This document shows positions 1 to 11,850 of a stretch of DNA of 64,000 nt, piece by piece (within the stretch, counting starts at the first letter, position 1; every line of letters starts with the position of its first letter). The stretch is from Synaphobranchus kaupii (taxonomy: Eukaryota > Chordata > Actinopteri > Anguilliformes > Synaphobranchidae). The stretch covers positions 121,612,264-121,676,263 of the forward strand of contig CM056376.1 in assembly GCA_029718625.1 (NCBI GenBank). Reading direction: 5' to 3'. A program made the translations under genes and the position numbers. The notes beneath the pieces are model-generated. The model was given only the letters and a program-made list of their open reading frames with translations, was not told the origin of the DNA and did no database searches.

Positions 1-2695
1 AAAAAACTTATTATTACGTATTTCAGCCCTAAGTGGTCGCTGTGGAAATGTCGACTGTACGGGACTTTGGCGAAATGTAATAAGGTAAACTCTTCAGGGT
101 TAATCAGAAAACAGCTGTAGCTGAATATACTGGTAAGTAATTGGTTTCCTAAACATATATATATACGAGAGATTTTGGAGAAAAAAATTAGGTGTCTTCT
201 AAATCGAAAGTGCATCAGGTACTGTATATAGTACAGTAAGCAAGGGAAAAAGGCAAATGCTCATTTGTACAATGTTTTAAAAAACTATTATTGTTCCTAT
301 ATGTGAACATGATTTTCTTAGCGTGTATATATGGTGAATTGTATGCATTTTACAGTCTGCCTGTGGCAAAAGACCGGTCATAAGTGCTTTGGGTTATTAA
401 TAGCACCCTCTCATTTTATTGCACTGCAGTGTGACTGGAGAAGCTGAGGTTTTCGCAAGCGGCTACCCTTTTAAACAATAGTGCGTCAAAATTTACGGGG
501 TTTTCTTAAAGCTGTAGTTTATAATTTCAGACAAACATGAATACTGTAATTGAGACGGATACGTCTCAACCACTAGGGGAGAATGAATGAATTATGACTA
601 ACATAGTTAAGGTGGGAATGCAGTTCTGAATGATAAATAAGAGGGGAAGCACGAATGGGCCTTTCTCACATTGCTATGGTATCAGCTTCTGCTCCAGCAA
701 AGCAGTGTATGATCATTTTGGTTGTATTTAGGCAACTAAGGTAGCTACACAAGACAACATAGCTAATGGAGTCTGCACCTTCAACATCTTCCAAAAATTG
801 ACATGAACGATGTTCACCGGTTAACAGACCTACACATGAAAACCAAGGGTTGAAACTAAAGAAGGGACATAAGCTCTTTCGTGAGCAGTTTATCTTTGAC
901 TACTAAGATCAATGACTGTAATCTAGCTAGCGTTATCAAACTAAAATAATAATAATAATAATAATCTCACTTATATATCACGTAAGCAGAATTTAAGCTT
1001 GCAGCGCTGGCTACGTCTATATCTTTCAGCGCAGCGCTTAGCTCTGGCCTCTCGTTTCAAACGTGTTCAATCCCTCCACATTAAGTTAACAAACTTTATC
1101 ATAGGACGCTTGTACAGCCTTGTCCAGCTTTGCTAGCTAATGTCAGCAGCTAACATCAGCTATCTCTGATGTTAAAAATATCTCTTTATGGAGGGTACTG
1201 TATATGGCTGCCCTACGGACTGCGCCACTTGCTCTATCCACTCAAACCCAGGCACTCTATGAGTGCAGCTACTTTCCAAGCTGCCCCATCCAACCTATCG
1301 AGCAAGACTTGTGACAATGTAAATAGAAAAGTCAAGACAACATTAAATGCTCTTTATAGTGGCTCTTTGTGTACTATATTGGAAGGGAAAATATATGCAT
1401 TATGCGGTCTATTCAGGCATTCAAATTCAATATGTTTTTCTACAGAATGAATATTTAGGTTTGACTACTGTGCACTGTATAAACGTTGCATTAAAGAGGC
1501 CTTGCTCCTCAGTAAATGATCATCATTGAGGTTAAATCACTGAGAGAGAAAAAGAATGGATATATTTTTCTTAAGATCACAGTTTGCATTGTCCTTAGAA
1601 GGAACAAGTCTTCAGCATGATTTGCATTGTCTAAAAGACTGCTGTCTCTACCCAATTGACCACTGAAAGTCAATTTCACACCCAATAAAATTCAGCAATG
1701 AAGCCATTTGATATTTCCTGCTGCAAGGGGCAATTGATTTGAAAGTGGCCCTAATCGATAATGCCAATTCATTTGCAAATTAAAAGTTTAATCTCCTTTC
1801 ATGTTTTGAATGCCCACTTTTGCCACTTTGCAAACTTTAATTTACCACAAATTATTATTGTATTCACCCTCACAAATACACGTGGCTGCACCAGCTCAGA
1901 ATAATCAATCTTGTGCCAAATGCCAACTTTATCCTATAGAGATCCCACACAACAAAATATATCAGCCTGAAGAAAATGGCACAGAGCTTTTAAAAAGATG
2001 GAGGGGGGAAATATATTTCCTAAGAAATTCAAAGGAAGAATTGTCACCTTTCAGCCAGTGAGAATGATCTTTTGTCCTCTGGACAGCAGCAGGGACTCCA
2101 ATAATGCAAAGTCAAACATCCATGTTGGATAAAATAGTGGGAGAAAGTGTGATGGTGAGTTGTGTCACTGCGTGAGGCTCCATATATACCTGTGAAGTCA
2201 CAGCTGTACCAAACATTGCACTTCTCCATCAGCATCTGTACCCCCTCTGTTACTTTCAGTGGGTTATGTTAATATTGGAATTGTGAAAAAAATATGCTTA
2301 GCTTTAGGTGAATTAAACAGATGTTAAACATTTAGAATTAAACAGAGGTTAGTGAATTTATTGAATCACTCAATACAGGTTAGTGTCTTCTTTTAAGGGT
2401 ACAAGGCTTTTTATCAAGAGCAAACAAAAACAGTTAGCCCCCACCTCATCAGCGTATCTAGGTGAAGGTGAACTCAGTCGTGTCAGCTCAAGCACAGGCG
2501 AGGGCACAACCTACCTCATCAGATTAGCTACTTGGCAGCAGGGCACTGGCTGCATATATGAAGCTCCATCTTCAGCCAAGAAGCCAAGTTTATGTAGACA
2601 ACTCACTTAAATGGAACTCTAAGGTCACAAACACTTAATATTCACCATTTGTAATAAATAGCACGGCAGCCAGTTTCTTAGTTACATACTGCAAA
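1..2695. other. No gene or recognised repeat
   Basis: AT-rich sequence with only short, stop-limited reading frames (longest about 93 codons near 1169-1450) that show no domain or composition typical of protein. A short (AAT)n run lies at 944-965. It could be intergenic or deep intronic. No promoter, exon or RNA gene can be supported. Confidence 0.6.
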
Positions 2696-2971
2696 CATTA
2701 CATTACATTACATTCATTTAGCAGACGCTTTTATCCAAAGCGACATACAATAAGTGCATACAGAAACGTCATCGAAGTCACTACAGAACAGATAAGACAA
2801 AGCACATCCTTCCCATAACGTAGCAGGTATACCTAGTAATGAACGTTGAATGTAGTTCACAGTCAGCTATACTACACTTAATATACTCTAAATACTATTA
2901 TGAACTATAACAAACAGACAAGAAAACACAGGGAATTAGTACCATGAGGTCCTAGATTAGAATATCAGTCA
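2696..2971 (-). mobile_element. L2-type LINE, 3' end only (antisense)
   Basis: Read on the minus strand, this ends in TGTAA repeats preceded by a GGATA-loop hairpin region (TTTGGATAAAAG), the tail of eel/fish L2 LINEs. It matches the 3' part of the antisense L2 at 27344 base for base over long stretches, up to the shared TAGAATATCAGTCA, where the match stops near 2971. The copy is therefore severely 5'-truncated and has no coding part. Confidence 0.8.
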
Positions 2972-3550
2972 CACACGTTTTAGAGCAGACTTACAAATCG
3001 TAACCATAACATTGTTGCATAGGCAATACCTCACCACGTTTAAGAACGATTATGAAAAGAAATTACTCCCAATTAAGATATTTGAACTTTTCATATAACG
3101 TGCAAAATTATTAATGTCTGGGTGGTAATTTCACATTTTCTATTCAAGACCCCAAATGCCAAACAAATGGCCAGAGTGTCAGGCCAGTGGTTCTGCTGGA
3201 TGGAGGACAAGAGGCTCAAATGCCAGACTGCCCAGTCTAAGGCCGGATGTATGGCCGCCGTAGTTGCTGCCATCTCTACCAAATTGCCAGCCAGTGCCTC
3301 CACAGTAGACATTAAATGCATGTTCAGGTATGTTAGCCAAGAGTCTCAACTCTAGCTACCGATTGCCTGTCTGCAGCCATGTGTGTCCTGTGTGCACAAA
3401 CTCTATATGTATTTTTTGAGTCATTTATTTAGTCATCAATTTATTTATTTATTATTCTGGCAGATCTAGTCCTCCATATGGGTATTCCAAATGTTGAGAA
3501 AAAGTGCTTTGCTGGCTGATGGAAGTTGTTTGAACTTCCCATTCTTTTTT
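2972..3550. other. No gene recognised
   Basis: Sequence between two repeats. Overlapping 76-77 codon frames on both strands around 3091-3355 are mutual shadows with no recognisable protein. Nothing else is seen. Confidence 0.5.
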
Positions 3551-3776
3551 GCCCCTGTTCCAACTTTTGCAGGCATGTTGCAGGCATAAAAATTAGAATT
3601 AACAGATATTTACAAAAATCTATAAGGTTGATAAGTGATAAGATAAAACATTAAATATATTTTCTTTGTACTATTTTAAATTAAATATATGTAAAAGAGA
3701 ATTTACAAATCACTGCTTTCTGCTTTTATGTGCATTTTACATACTGTCCCAACTGTTTAGGAATTGGGGTTTGTAC
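3551..3776 (-). repeat. Dispersed fish repeat, copy 1
   Basis: This is the reverse complement, with divergence, of the repeat at 59943-60120. Shared blocks include CCCCAATTCC at one end, a central ATTTGCAAAT-like block and TTTTTGTAAATAT. The two ends, GTTCCAAC near 3558 and GTCCCAAC near 3746, read like degraded copies of the same GTTGGGAC-type terminal motif. I associate this with a widespread fish DNA-transposon terminal repeat, but the superfamily is not established from the window. Confidence 0.6.
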
Positions 3777-3779
3777 TTC

Positions 3780-3926
3780 ATGAACGATGGTAAAAATTCA
3801 GATTCTGAATTTGATGGGTAAGACGACGACAACTGGGAGAACGAGGACAACATTTCTGATCTGGACTTGTGTTCTGAGGAGGATGAAAATGACCATGACA
3901 TTGCAATGGCGATGGGCGATGATTGA
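3780..3926 (+). pseudogene. Decayed acidic reading frame
   Basis: From an ATG at 3780 the frame runs 48 codons to a TGA at 3924, with one internal TAA at about codon 18. The peptide is extremely acidic, with Asp/Glu/Asn/Ser runs such as SDSEFDG and CSEEDEND. Such acidic leaders are typical of the N-terminus of piggyBac-family transposases, and the frame directly abuts a transposon-like repeat. No DDE domain follows: the next few hundred bases have no matching open frame. Identity as a transposase N-terminus is inference from composition alone; a chance GA-rich frame is the alternative. Confidence 0.3.
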
Positions 3927-5089
3927 CTCAACCATCAAAGAAGATTCCAGCCAGATCCGAGTATGGCCAGTGCCTTGAGGGAGTGGCAATTGGCAGCCGC
4001 TCCCGGGATGGGAGAGGGACTCGGCGAGACTCGGCGCACACAAGGAGCCACGGGCGAGATCGCGGTCAGGAGCTCGAAGAGTTGCACCCTGAAGAGGGCT
4101 TGGCGCTTTCCTTCCTACTACCAGCTGACGGGGTTGTGTGGCAGCGTATTATCAAGCTGTTGCTCAAAAATGTAAAAACTTTTTAAAAAACAACATACAC
4201 GATTCATAGTACTGTCGATTGCCGTGAAACCTTCTGTTTTGTACTCGGCTAAGTTTGGGTTTCTTCTGTCTATCAATCAAGCCTCAATTTGTCCTCCGCA
4301 TACCGCCTGCGCAGCTCTTGCCCCCGAATCCTGAGAATGCTGGAGTCTGAACTCTCCAATGCTGCTGTCTGGCCTCCCCTCCATCGCCACATGCCGCCCA
4401 TGGGTGTCACATGGCGTGTGACGGTGAGTAACTTGGCTTTTTTCTTTTGGAGATATTTTTGTTGTGCTTATATACACCTTGCATGTAGTATTCTGGCTTA
4501 CTATTTTACTACTACTCTGCAAAAGGGCTGACCCCCTCAAATACACTCATTTTCTGGGTTTGAATATAATTTGTCTGCAGTGCTCAGCCCTTGCAGATGA
4601 AATGTTATCCTTCCACAAACATCAAATGTAATTCCAGTCTCCTTTTGCCCTGTTGGCTCACTTTGAAATGCAGTCCAAGCATAAAACATCAAAAGGAGAT
4701 GACATTGACATTTAATGTATTTCAAGGTGAGACATTGGTATCTTAGCAGCTGAGATTTATTTGGGCCTTTACTTTTAAGGTTCCTTCATTGGATACACAT
4801 TGCAAATTTTCCAGTTATATCATGTAGTAGCTATGTGGTTTACTACTGGACTGACAAACATGAGGAGAATCCTTGATCTGATTAAGAGATCATATGACAC
4901 ATCTAACTACAATGTTCTGCTTTTTGCCCAGCAAGGGAAATGACATTGAATCTTCAAAGAGCAGTCTGCCTTTACTAAGAAGAGTAGCTCAACAAGGGTG
5001 CCACAGTATTACCAGCTTGGACATTTTGTTATCTTATCTAGATACTTTCTATAGCATTCCAGCAAGGTTTATGCAGGTTTTGTTTAATT
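3927..5089. other. No gene recognised
   Basis: Mixed sequence with several short overlapping frames on both strands. The 129-codon frame starting at 4894 runs into the LTR-like repeat and is rich in hydrophobic and Cys residues by chance. Nothing is supported. Confidence 0.5.
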
Positions 5090-5282
5090 TGTCACGATTC
5101 TTGCCAGACGCCACCAGAAGGCACCATAGTTGTCTCTGTATTTGCATTCCTCTGTGTCTTTGCCATTATTGGTTCATTGATTGTATTAGTGTATTCACCT
5201 GTCTTGTTAGTTCTGCTCATTTGCTCCCCATTGTGCACTGTGTATATAGCCCTCTTGCCTCTGTGTTCTTTGCTTGGTTTTA

Positions 5283-5513
5283 GGGTGCGTCCCAATATTC
5301 TTCACGCCTCACCTCCTTTCCTCCACTCAGGTATGCAAAACCGCCTGTACGTTTCAAGTACAGGTAGGCATTGCGGTCTGTGTCGAGACATTAATTAATT
5401 TGTAATGTTCCATTAATATGTAATCTGCAATATTAGATTGACACAAAGAACAGAGGAGAGGAGGTGGTAGTAGAGGAAAAGAGGATCCTTTTTTTGAGTA
5501 TTGGGACGCACCC
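5283..5513. mobile_element. Harbinger-type MITE with TTA target duplication
   Basis: A 231-base element with terminal inverted repeats: the left end GGGTGCGTCCCAATA mirrors the right end TATTGGGACGCACCC exactly over 15 bases. It is flanked on both sides by TTA (5280-5282 and 5514-5516), the target duplication used by PIF/Harbinger and ISL2EU-like elements. The interior is non-coding, so movement would have depended on a transposase in trans. It sits inside the presumed solo LTR. Confidence 0.8.
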
Positions 5514-5577
5514 TTAGTGTATGGTCACTAGTCTTATGAGGCTCATGTTTAGAGTATATGTCCTCCAGTGCTTCTTG

Positions 5578-6892
5578 TAGTGATGGGCAGAGCGAAGCTT
5601 TCTGAAGCAATGACAGTTGAGGTGTTGCATTGGTTGAAGTGTCCGTGTGACACCTGCCTCTCTAGTGACATCACCTGGCCAATATTATTCTTCACAACGG
5701 TGATAAATTGAAATTAGTGAAACAATACCTCGACTCTTGACTGTAAAATTCTGATTTTGAATAATGTGATTCCCATGTGTTCATGAGTCTATTCATAAAA
5801 AGTGTTGTACAAATTAATTATTGTCATAAAGATGATGAGATGACGCTAATTATAATTTTTAAAGTGAAATTAAAATGTGTTGTGTGTTGTGTGCATAATG
5901 CAGTCATCATCCAATGCCTCATCTATTTCTTCTTGCATGCCTGGTAAATTGGACTACATTGCAAAATTCCAATATTTTGACATTTTTTCACCATTTACTG
6001 GGCCATATTAAAAGCGTATCAGCTTTCCCCTATCTCACAGCATTGTGGAAAGGAAATGTATATTAAATGGCACACTGATAGGTAGCCATATTTTTATTCA
6101 TTTTGTTGTTGTTCTTAGTAATCATTCTATGAGTATAATTATAGAGTTCTTTTCTTTTATGTTTTCAGGGCGACCTTGCATAAAAGGATTGCTATCTTGA
6201 TTTAACACAGTTAATAAACAAATAGCAGTGTGCACTTACTTCATTAACTTCACTAAATTCATTAGTTTGTTTCTTACATTTTTAAACATTGAGGTACATT
6301 TTTGGTGCGCTATTAGGTTATACCTCACTTAGATGTTGCCGCTTGAGTTACAGCAGGATTCCATGTTGCTGCTGAAATATCAGGATGCGTTGACAGCAAG
6401 TGGCGAAGCATTTTAATAGGACAGGTGCCGGTCGCAAATCATGCACCATGCTTTTTATGGGGTCTCCCTCTACAGAATCTAAAACACACTCAAATGTCTC
6501 TCTCCTCTGACGAAACCCCACGACTTGGGGGGTGTTTGTACCATATTTATACATTGTGGATGTTTGTGGGTGGGAAAGGAATGAGTTGATCTGGAATCAA
6601 AGGTTTTGCACAAATATGCAGGAATCCTGTGTTTTTCCATGTACACCCGAATAGAGGTTCATATTGAGTGAAAAGCGCCTCTGATCTCAGATCTGTATAG
6701 CTGACACCTCTCGACAGGTATTGGTTGAGCAGGTATTGGTTCGAGACACCGCCCAAAATGACAGGCATCACTGTGACATGCGAAGCTTCAGTTTCTGTGA
6801 TCACGTGATTTGAAGCAAGCCTCGGAGCAGTACTTCAACACAGCCGTGATTTGAAGGCTCGACACCGTGTCGGCATGTAAGTCACATCCCTA
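5578..6892. mobile_element. Non-autonomous hAT element with perfect 8-bp TSD
   Basis: The element begins TAGTGATGGGC and ends GTCACATCCCTA, so the termini are imperfect inverted repeats. It is bracketed by the exact 8-base duplication GCTTCTTG at 5570-5577 and 6893-6900, the hallmark of hAT insertion. At 1315 bases it is too short for a hAT transposase, and the internal frames (for example on the minus strand around 6348-6804) show no BED finger or hAT dimerisation motif that I recognise. It interrupts the presumed LTR. Confidence 0.8.
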
Positions 6893-7020
6893 GCTTCTTG
6901 TTATTCTAGTCCAGTGTTAGTGTCTCATGTTAGCCTCTGTGAGAAGTTTGTGTTTACTTTGTTTCCTGTTCAGTGTTTTTTTGTGTACCACCCTGTTTGT
7001 TAAGTTTCACTTTTGCATCC

Positions 7021-7184
7021 AGGGGGGTATTCCACAAAGCAGGATTACTAAGTTAGCTGGATAACTGCACTGAGAAAAACCCGGAACCCTCCCAAATCTG
7101 GAACATGGACTGAAGTTTAAAAAAAAAGCTGTTCTGGACTTTACTCCAGCTAACTGTGTAATCCAGCTTTGTGGAATACCCCCT
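7021..7184. mobile_element. Palindromic MITE (GGGGGTATTCCAC family), copy 1
   Basis: A 164-base element with ends AGGGGGGTATTCCACAAAGC and GCTTTGTGGAATACCCCCT. Sub-terminal blocks TTAGCTGGATAACTGCACTG and CTTTACTCCAGCTAACTGTG also pair. It is the most complete of four related copies in the window (see 36551, 38420, 52947). It is non-coding; its superfamily is not certain from the sequence. It is the third insertion in the LTR-like block. Confidence 0.85.
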
Positions 7185-7253
7185 AGTAAACTTGTTACTA
7201 TCTCTATTTGTGTCTCCGTTTTCTGAGCGTTTGGGTCCACCCACACCTCTGAT

Positions 7254-9840
7254 ATAACTGTATGAAAATCTATTTAATTTCTTTTAGGATAGCTTGACCA
7301 TTTCATCCATCAAGAAACAACTTTTGAAGGCCAACCTGCTGACATTTTGCATTGAAGAGTTGCTAGAATTCTTCAGTACCATTTGCAGAGGGCAAAACTG
7401 GCTCCATCCAGAGAATATGCTTGTCTGTGGCTCTAAAAATAACCATTTCATGAAGATCATCTTTGACTAGCACAGTGCACAAAAAAATTAATTTTATTCA
7501 TCTTTAGAACCACTTGACCTTTTTAAATTTAACTTGTTCCACAGTTTAGGAAAATGTGAAATAACTGCATTATGACAATTGGAAGTATTTGCAGTTGGCA
7601 CAAACCCTGAACAAAACCCCCAGTTTTTAGCTTCATTAAAACTATCAATGCTTCTCAGATACACCTGGTTAGCTTTCAAATCACATTATGTCACTTTTCC
7701 ATCAAAAATCTATTTGTAAACACATTTTCTGGTACAGAGCTGTAGATTGTAGCGTTTGAATATAAATTCATTGCACCATTCTAACGAAAACACATGAGCA
7801 GTCCCTATATTGGGATGAACTGCCCCTGGCTCTACCAGGGAAATATCCACAAACTCTCATCAGTTGCTGGAACCCATCAGCTGTCTTTGAAATGGATTCT
7901 GTATGAAACACTGTGAAAAAGGCCGATTAATCTCAGATTTATGCTCCAAAAAGTGCAATTCATTTTGGTATTTTGGTCTCTGGTAAAACGTCTGTCACCG
8001 TAGTCTACCTTTAAACGGATAAAACTCTCAACCTGTTTTCATTGATTATCAGTCAAGCAATTGATTTACTGAATAACAAATATCAACAACAGAAAGTTTT
8101 GCGTGCTAGCATTCTTTGTCATAAAACTGTGTAGTATTTAAATATGTAGAACAGCCCGTGCGCTGGAAAAAGAGTATAAAGCATTTAAACAGAACATATT
8201 CTCAACCTGTTTCCGTTTATTTTGCTTGCTTATGTCAATCAAACAGTTAATTCCCCGAATAATCAAGAACAATTATGTAGCCTATGATTAACAAATGACA
8301 ATGACAAATGGATAACTAACGTTAGATTGTTTAATAAGGGTGGCAATCATTCTGAATAATTAACTGGCACAATAACCCATCGTTTTCTCTGAGTTGCACG
8401 TTAGCATTTCGTTTTCTTCTCATCACGTTAAAGAATGTAGCCTAATTAATTTAAGACGGCACTCGATTTAGTCAAAACGATTTGAACATTAGAAAGCATA
8501 AATTTAAAGAGGAAAACCTCTTAAATTGCTGGAACCAGCGTTGAGCGCAAGGCATGCATTCAAGCTAGAAAAACGAATTTACCCAGATATGTGCTGTTCA
8601 TTGATCACTTAGCTAAACTGCAGAATCTTCGCATGACATATTAACGCATTTTATGTCATCACAAATGTGGGAAAATGCTGCGCAGGTTTATTTACCTATT
8701 CGTCAAGGATATTGAACAAATATATTATTGTTTGATTGTTAGGCTATCTGGCTATTATATGAAAAAAATATTGAGAGTAGCCTAATAATCAATTTAAAAG
8801 CAATATTACAGAGAACCTAGCCTACATCCCACAGTACGCTACTCTGCATCTGCATAAAGCAATTTGCTAAACTATGAAATACAAAATAGCAACCTACTAG
8901 CCTAACACCGTCTTTTCCATTCTGTATGGGCTTCCAATTTATAATACCGCGATAAACATAACGATAACGTGATTATCACTGAAAAGGATGTTCGATATGA
9001 ATTATGGGTAATACGAGCTTGCCGAGTCTGCAGACTCGTTCACCTGAGAAAAGTTAGGGCGGAGGGGCGATGTCATAAACTACACTTGGCTTTCTAACGG
9101 ATTGGACTCACACCTAAAATGGAGACCGAGGGTAGATCCTGATATCAAAAGGGATTCCCCCAACTGAAGTTTACAAGGGTGGAGCAAAAACTGGATTGGG
9201 ACGCAGCCTAAGTACCTTCTTGTTGTTATCCACTACGCCCCCATGCCGCCCCAAAAAGTGAACATCTAAAAGGCAATGTTAGGCTATGCCTAGCAAGAGC
9301 GGGCTAAGCAGTGCAGATGACCATGAACATCTACATTTTTAAACTACAGCCTAGATTTTAATTGTGACTCTCAGATATAATATACATTTTTATTTGTGGT
9401 TTTGGATTTATTATAACACATTCAGAATGAGTGGGGGTAATAGGCTAATAGCAACCCAGCCTGAGATGAAAATTGGCCAAGCAGAGAAGGGGACAATGTG
9501 AGCAGTGGCTAGGAAATCCCCTCCTGTCAATTTTCACACTGCATATACAGCAGTAGAAAATAATGGTCTGTTTAAATTCTTACATTATGTAATCCTCTTA
9601 ATTTTAAAAACTCTCTGTTGAACTCTTAATTTGAACTTCTGCAATGTAGGCTATGCCATTTTTTTTCTTAATGTCTAGACATTAATATCTATTTTTTAAT
9701 TGTCATGTTTTACTCTTCAGCTAACATGCAGTATTTCCGTTTCAAGATCAAGTCACTGTTTCTTTTCACATTATAAATCAATTGTGTCTATCTATACAGA
9801 TATATTACTGTCCATCTTGTCCATCAATCTTTAGTTGCTC
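7254..9840. other. No gene recognised; gap-bounded
   Basis: AT-rich sequence without coding evidence up to the assembly gap. A block near 9182-9205 ends GGATTGGGACGCAGCCTAA, which resembles the TIR of the Harbinger-type MITE at 5283 and may be a lone terminus. Several TAGCCTA-rich stretches (8750-8900) are simple-sequence-like. Confidence 0.5.
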
Positions 9841-10340
9841 NNNNNNNNNNNNNNNNNNNNNNNNNNNNNNNNNNNNNNNNNNNNNNNNNNNNNNNNNNNN
9901 NNNNNNNNNNNNNNNNNNNNNNNNNNNNNNNNNNNNNNNNNNNNNNNNNNNNNNNNNNNNNNNNNNNNNNNNNNNNNNNNNNNNNNNNNNNNNNNNNNNN
10001 NNNNNNNNNNNNNNNNNNNNNNNNNNNNNNNNNNNNNNNNNNNNNNNNNNNNNNNNNNNNNNNNNNNNNNNNNNNNNNNNNNNNNNNNNNNNNNNNNNNN
10101 NNNNNNNNNNNNNNNNNNNNNNNNNNNNNNNNNNNNNNNNNNNNNNNNNNNNNNNNNNNNNNNNNNNNNNNNNNNNNNNNNNNNNNNNNNNNNNNNNNNN
10201 NNNNNNNNNNNNNNNNNNNNNNNNNNNNNNNNNNNNNNNNNNNNNNNNNNNNNNNNNNNNNNNNNNNNNNNNNNNNNNNNNNNNNNNNNNNNNNNNNNNN
10301 NNNNNNNNNNNNNNNNNNNNNNNNNNNNNNNNNNNNNNNN
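9841..10340. other. Assembly gap (500 N)
   Basis: Exactly 500 undetermined bases, a size commonly used as a placeholder, so the true gap length may differ. Long frames reported across it consist of unknown residues and are not genes. Confidence 0.99.
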
Positions 10341-10734
10341 TTCCTGCTTGGGGGATTTATTTTAAAGTCAGATTGGACCGCATCCACAAAATGGTTGATT
10401 GGCTTTTTAATAGGTTCCTGCACGCATTGCTTGGGAAAGCCCCAAAATTAACAAAATTAACAATTTGTGCCATGAGCGTGGACTCACCTGTGCAAGCACA
10501 AATCGCGGTCTAATCTTGAAGGACACCCCCCCCCAACAGAAGCTTCCCAACTACGTCAGCGCACGGCGAGTCACCAAATTACCAAATGGGCTGAGATGCG
10601 TGCACATCCGTGACAAAATTGCAACTACGCCAGTGATGGCTCGCCACCGGCTGGAAAAGAGAGCCCCAAATTTGCACGTTTGCTGCTCGATCTGGACTGA
10701 CACAACTCCACCAGCAACTCTCCTCGCATAGATT
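10341..10734. other. No gene recognised
   Basis: About 400 bases after the gap. Two short plus-strand frames (one entering from the gap) have no recognisable domain, and a poly-C run lies at about 10527-10535. Confidence 0.5.
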
Positions 10735-11171
10735 CTACCTCAAGTCTAGCATAGATTCTAGTCTCTGGAACTCTACTGGAGGGATGAAACACCATTCTTC
10801 CAAAAGATATTCCCTCATTTGGTGTTTTGATGATGGTGGTGGAGAGCGCTGTCTAACATGTCGGTCCAACATCTCGCATACATGTAGCCGAGATTGGGTT
10901 GAAATGTGGTGACTGCGAAGGCCATAGCATATGATTGACATCATTTTCATACTCAACCAACCATTCAATCACCCCTGTGGATGGGGGCATTGTCTTCCTG
11001 GAAGAGAACACTCCCATCAGGATAGAGATATTTCATCATAGGATAAAGTTGATCACTCAGAATAACTTTGAATTGATTTGCAATGACCCTTCCCTCTAAG
11101 GGGACAAGTGGACCCAAACCATGCCAAGACAATGCCCTTCGCAGCATAACAGAGCCATGGGACTCCCTCAC
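10735..11171 (-). pseudogene. Tc1-like transposase, C-terminal half, broken
   Basis: On the minus strand, two adjacent frames (11171-10965 and 10968-10735) carry consecutive parts of a Tc1-family DDE transposase: SHGSVMLRRALSWHGLGPL, then LFQEDNAPIH (containing a catalytic Asp), then [17 protein letters not shown] and [16 protein letters not shown] frameshift or stop joins the two halves, and the WPSQSPDLNPIE-type motif is degraded. The N-terminal paired-like DNA-binding half is absent. A Tc1-type terminus-like stretch (TTTTTCCTTTAGTTTGTC) adjoins at 11180-11197, suggesting an internal deletion fused the end to the C-terminal half. Not functional. Confidence 0.85.
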
Positions 11172-11199
11172 TGTAGGGGTTTTTCCTTTAGTTTGTCAA

Positions 11200-11850
11200 C
11201 CATTTTTATACATAGGCCCCCCATTTTATAGGAGCAAAATTAATTAACAATTGACAATTGGCAAAATTAAGGACAATTGACTGCTCAACTGTTTCTTGGC
11301 CAGCTGTGTGTCTTTGCATCATTAGTTCATACACAAGAAAGCTAACAAAAGGTCTAGAGTTGATTCTTAGGAATTAGCACTTTGTTGTCTGTTGCGAACT
11401 TGCGGTTGTCTCTCAACATGAGGACCAAGTATCATTGCCAGTCAAGCTGGCCATCTTGCGGTTGTAAAATAAGAATCAATCCATCAAAAACATAGCTAAA
11501 AGATTAGTTGTGTCAAAATCTGTTTGATACATTGTTAGGAAGCTAGAATGCACTGGTGAGTTCCGCACTAGCAAACAACCTGGTAGACCATGGAAGACCA
11601 CTGTGATATGTTTCGAAACATATTTTCTGCTCAGATCCAACCAAATTCCTCAAAACTCATTGGACGGCGCTTCACCTTGCAGAATGTTCTTCGCTGGCCA
11701 AGTCAATCACCCATTCTGAATCCAATTGAACATGCGTTTCACTTGCTGAAGAGAAAACTGAAGGCAAAACGCCCCAGAAATGAACAGGAACTGAAGACTG
11801 AAATTGTTGTCACTTGTCACATTAGAAACAAACTGTAGGACAACATAGTG
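11200..11850 (+). mobile_element. Second Tc1-like family, internally deleted copy
   Basis: This region keeps pieces of a Tc1-like element in order: part of the terminal repeat (TATACATAGGCCCCCCATTTT, which resembles 22848-22865), a leader with GTTTCTTGGCCAGCTGTG, an N-terminal helix-turn-helix remnant around 11410-11600 ending QPGRPWKTT, then a jump to the catalytic C-terminus. The last part (11590-11838) reads IGRRFTLQN, WPSQSPILNPIEHAFHLLKR and RPRNEQELKTE, the third-catalytic-residue region. The middle of the transposase is missing. The family differs from the neighbour at 10735. Confidence 0.8.

Larger units (their letters stand above)
5090..7253 (+). mobile_element. Probable solo LTR, split by three insertions
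   Basis: Removing the transposons at 5283-5513, 5578-6892 and 7021-7184 leaves about 440 bases that read as one unit. It starts TGTCACGATTC, contains a TATATAG block near 5241-5247, and ends in a GTTTGGGTCCACCCACACC block near 7229-7247. That start, the ending and the length are what I know from Ty3/gypsy-type LTRs in fishes. No internal gag/pol region and no second LTR are present, so it would be a solo LTR. The right boundary is eroded (no clean CA end), and no target duplication is certain. It could be a different non-coding repeat. Confidence 0.5.

Noticed and set aside
9782..10513. 243-codon frame across the gap
   Set aside because: More than two thirds of its residues are unknown because it spans the 500-base assembly gap; only about 20 residues on the left and 58 on the right are real, and they show no motif.
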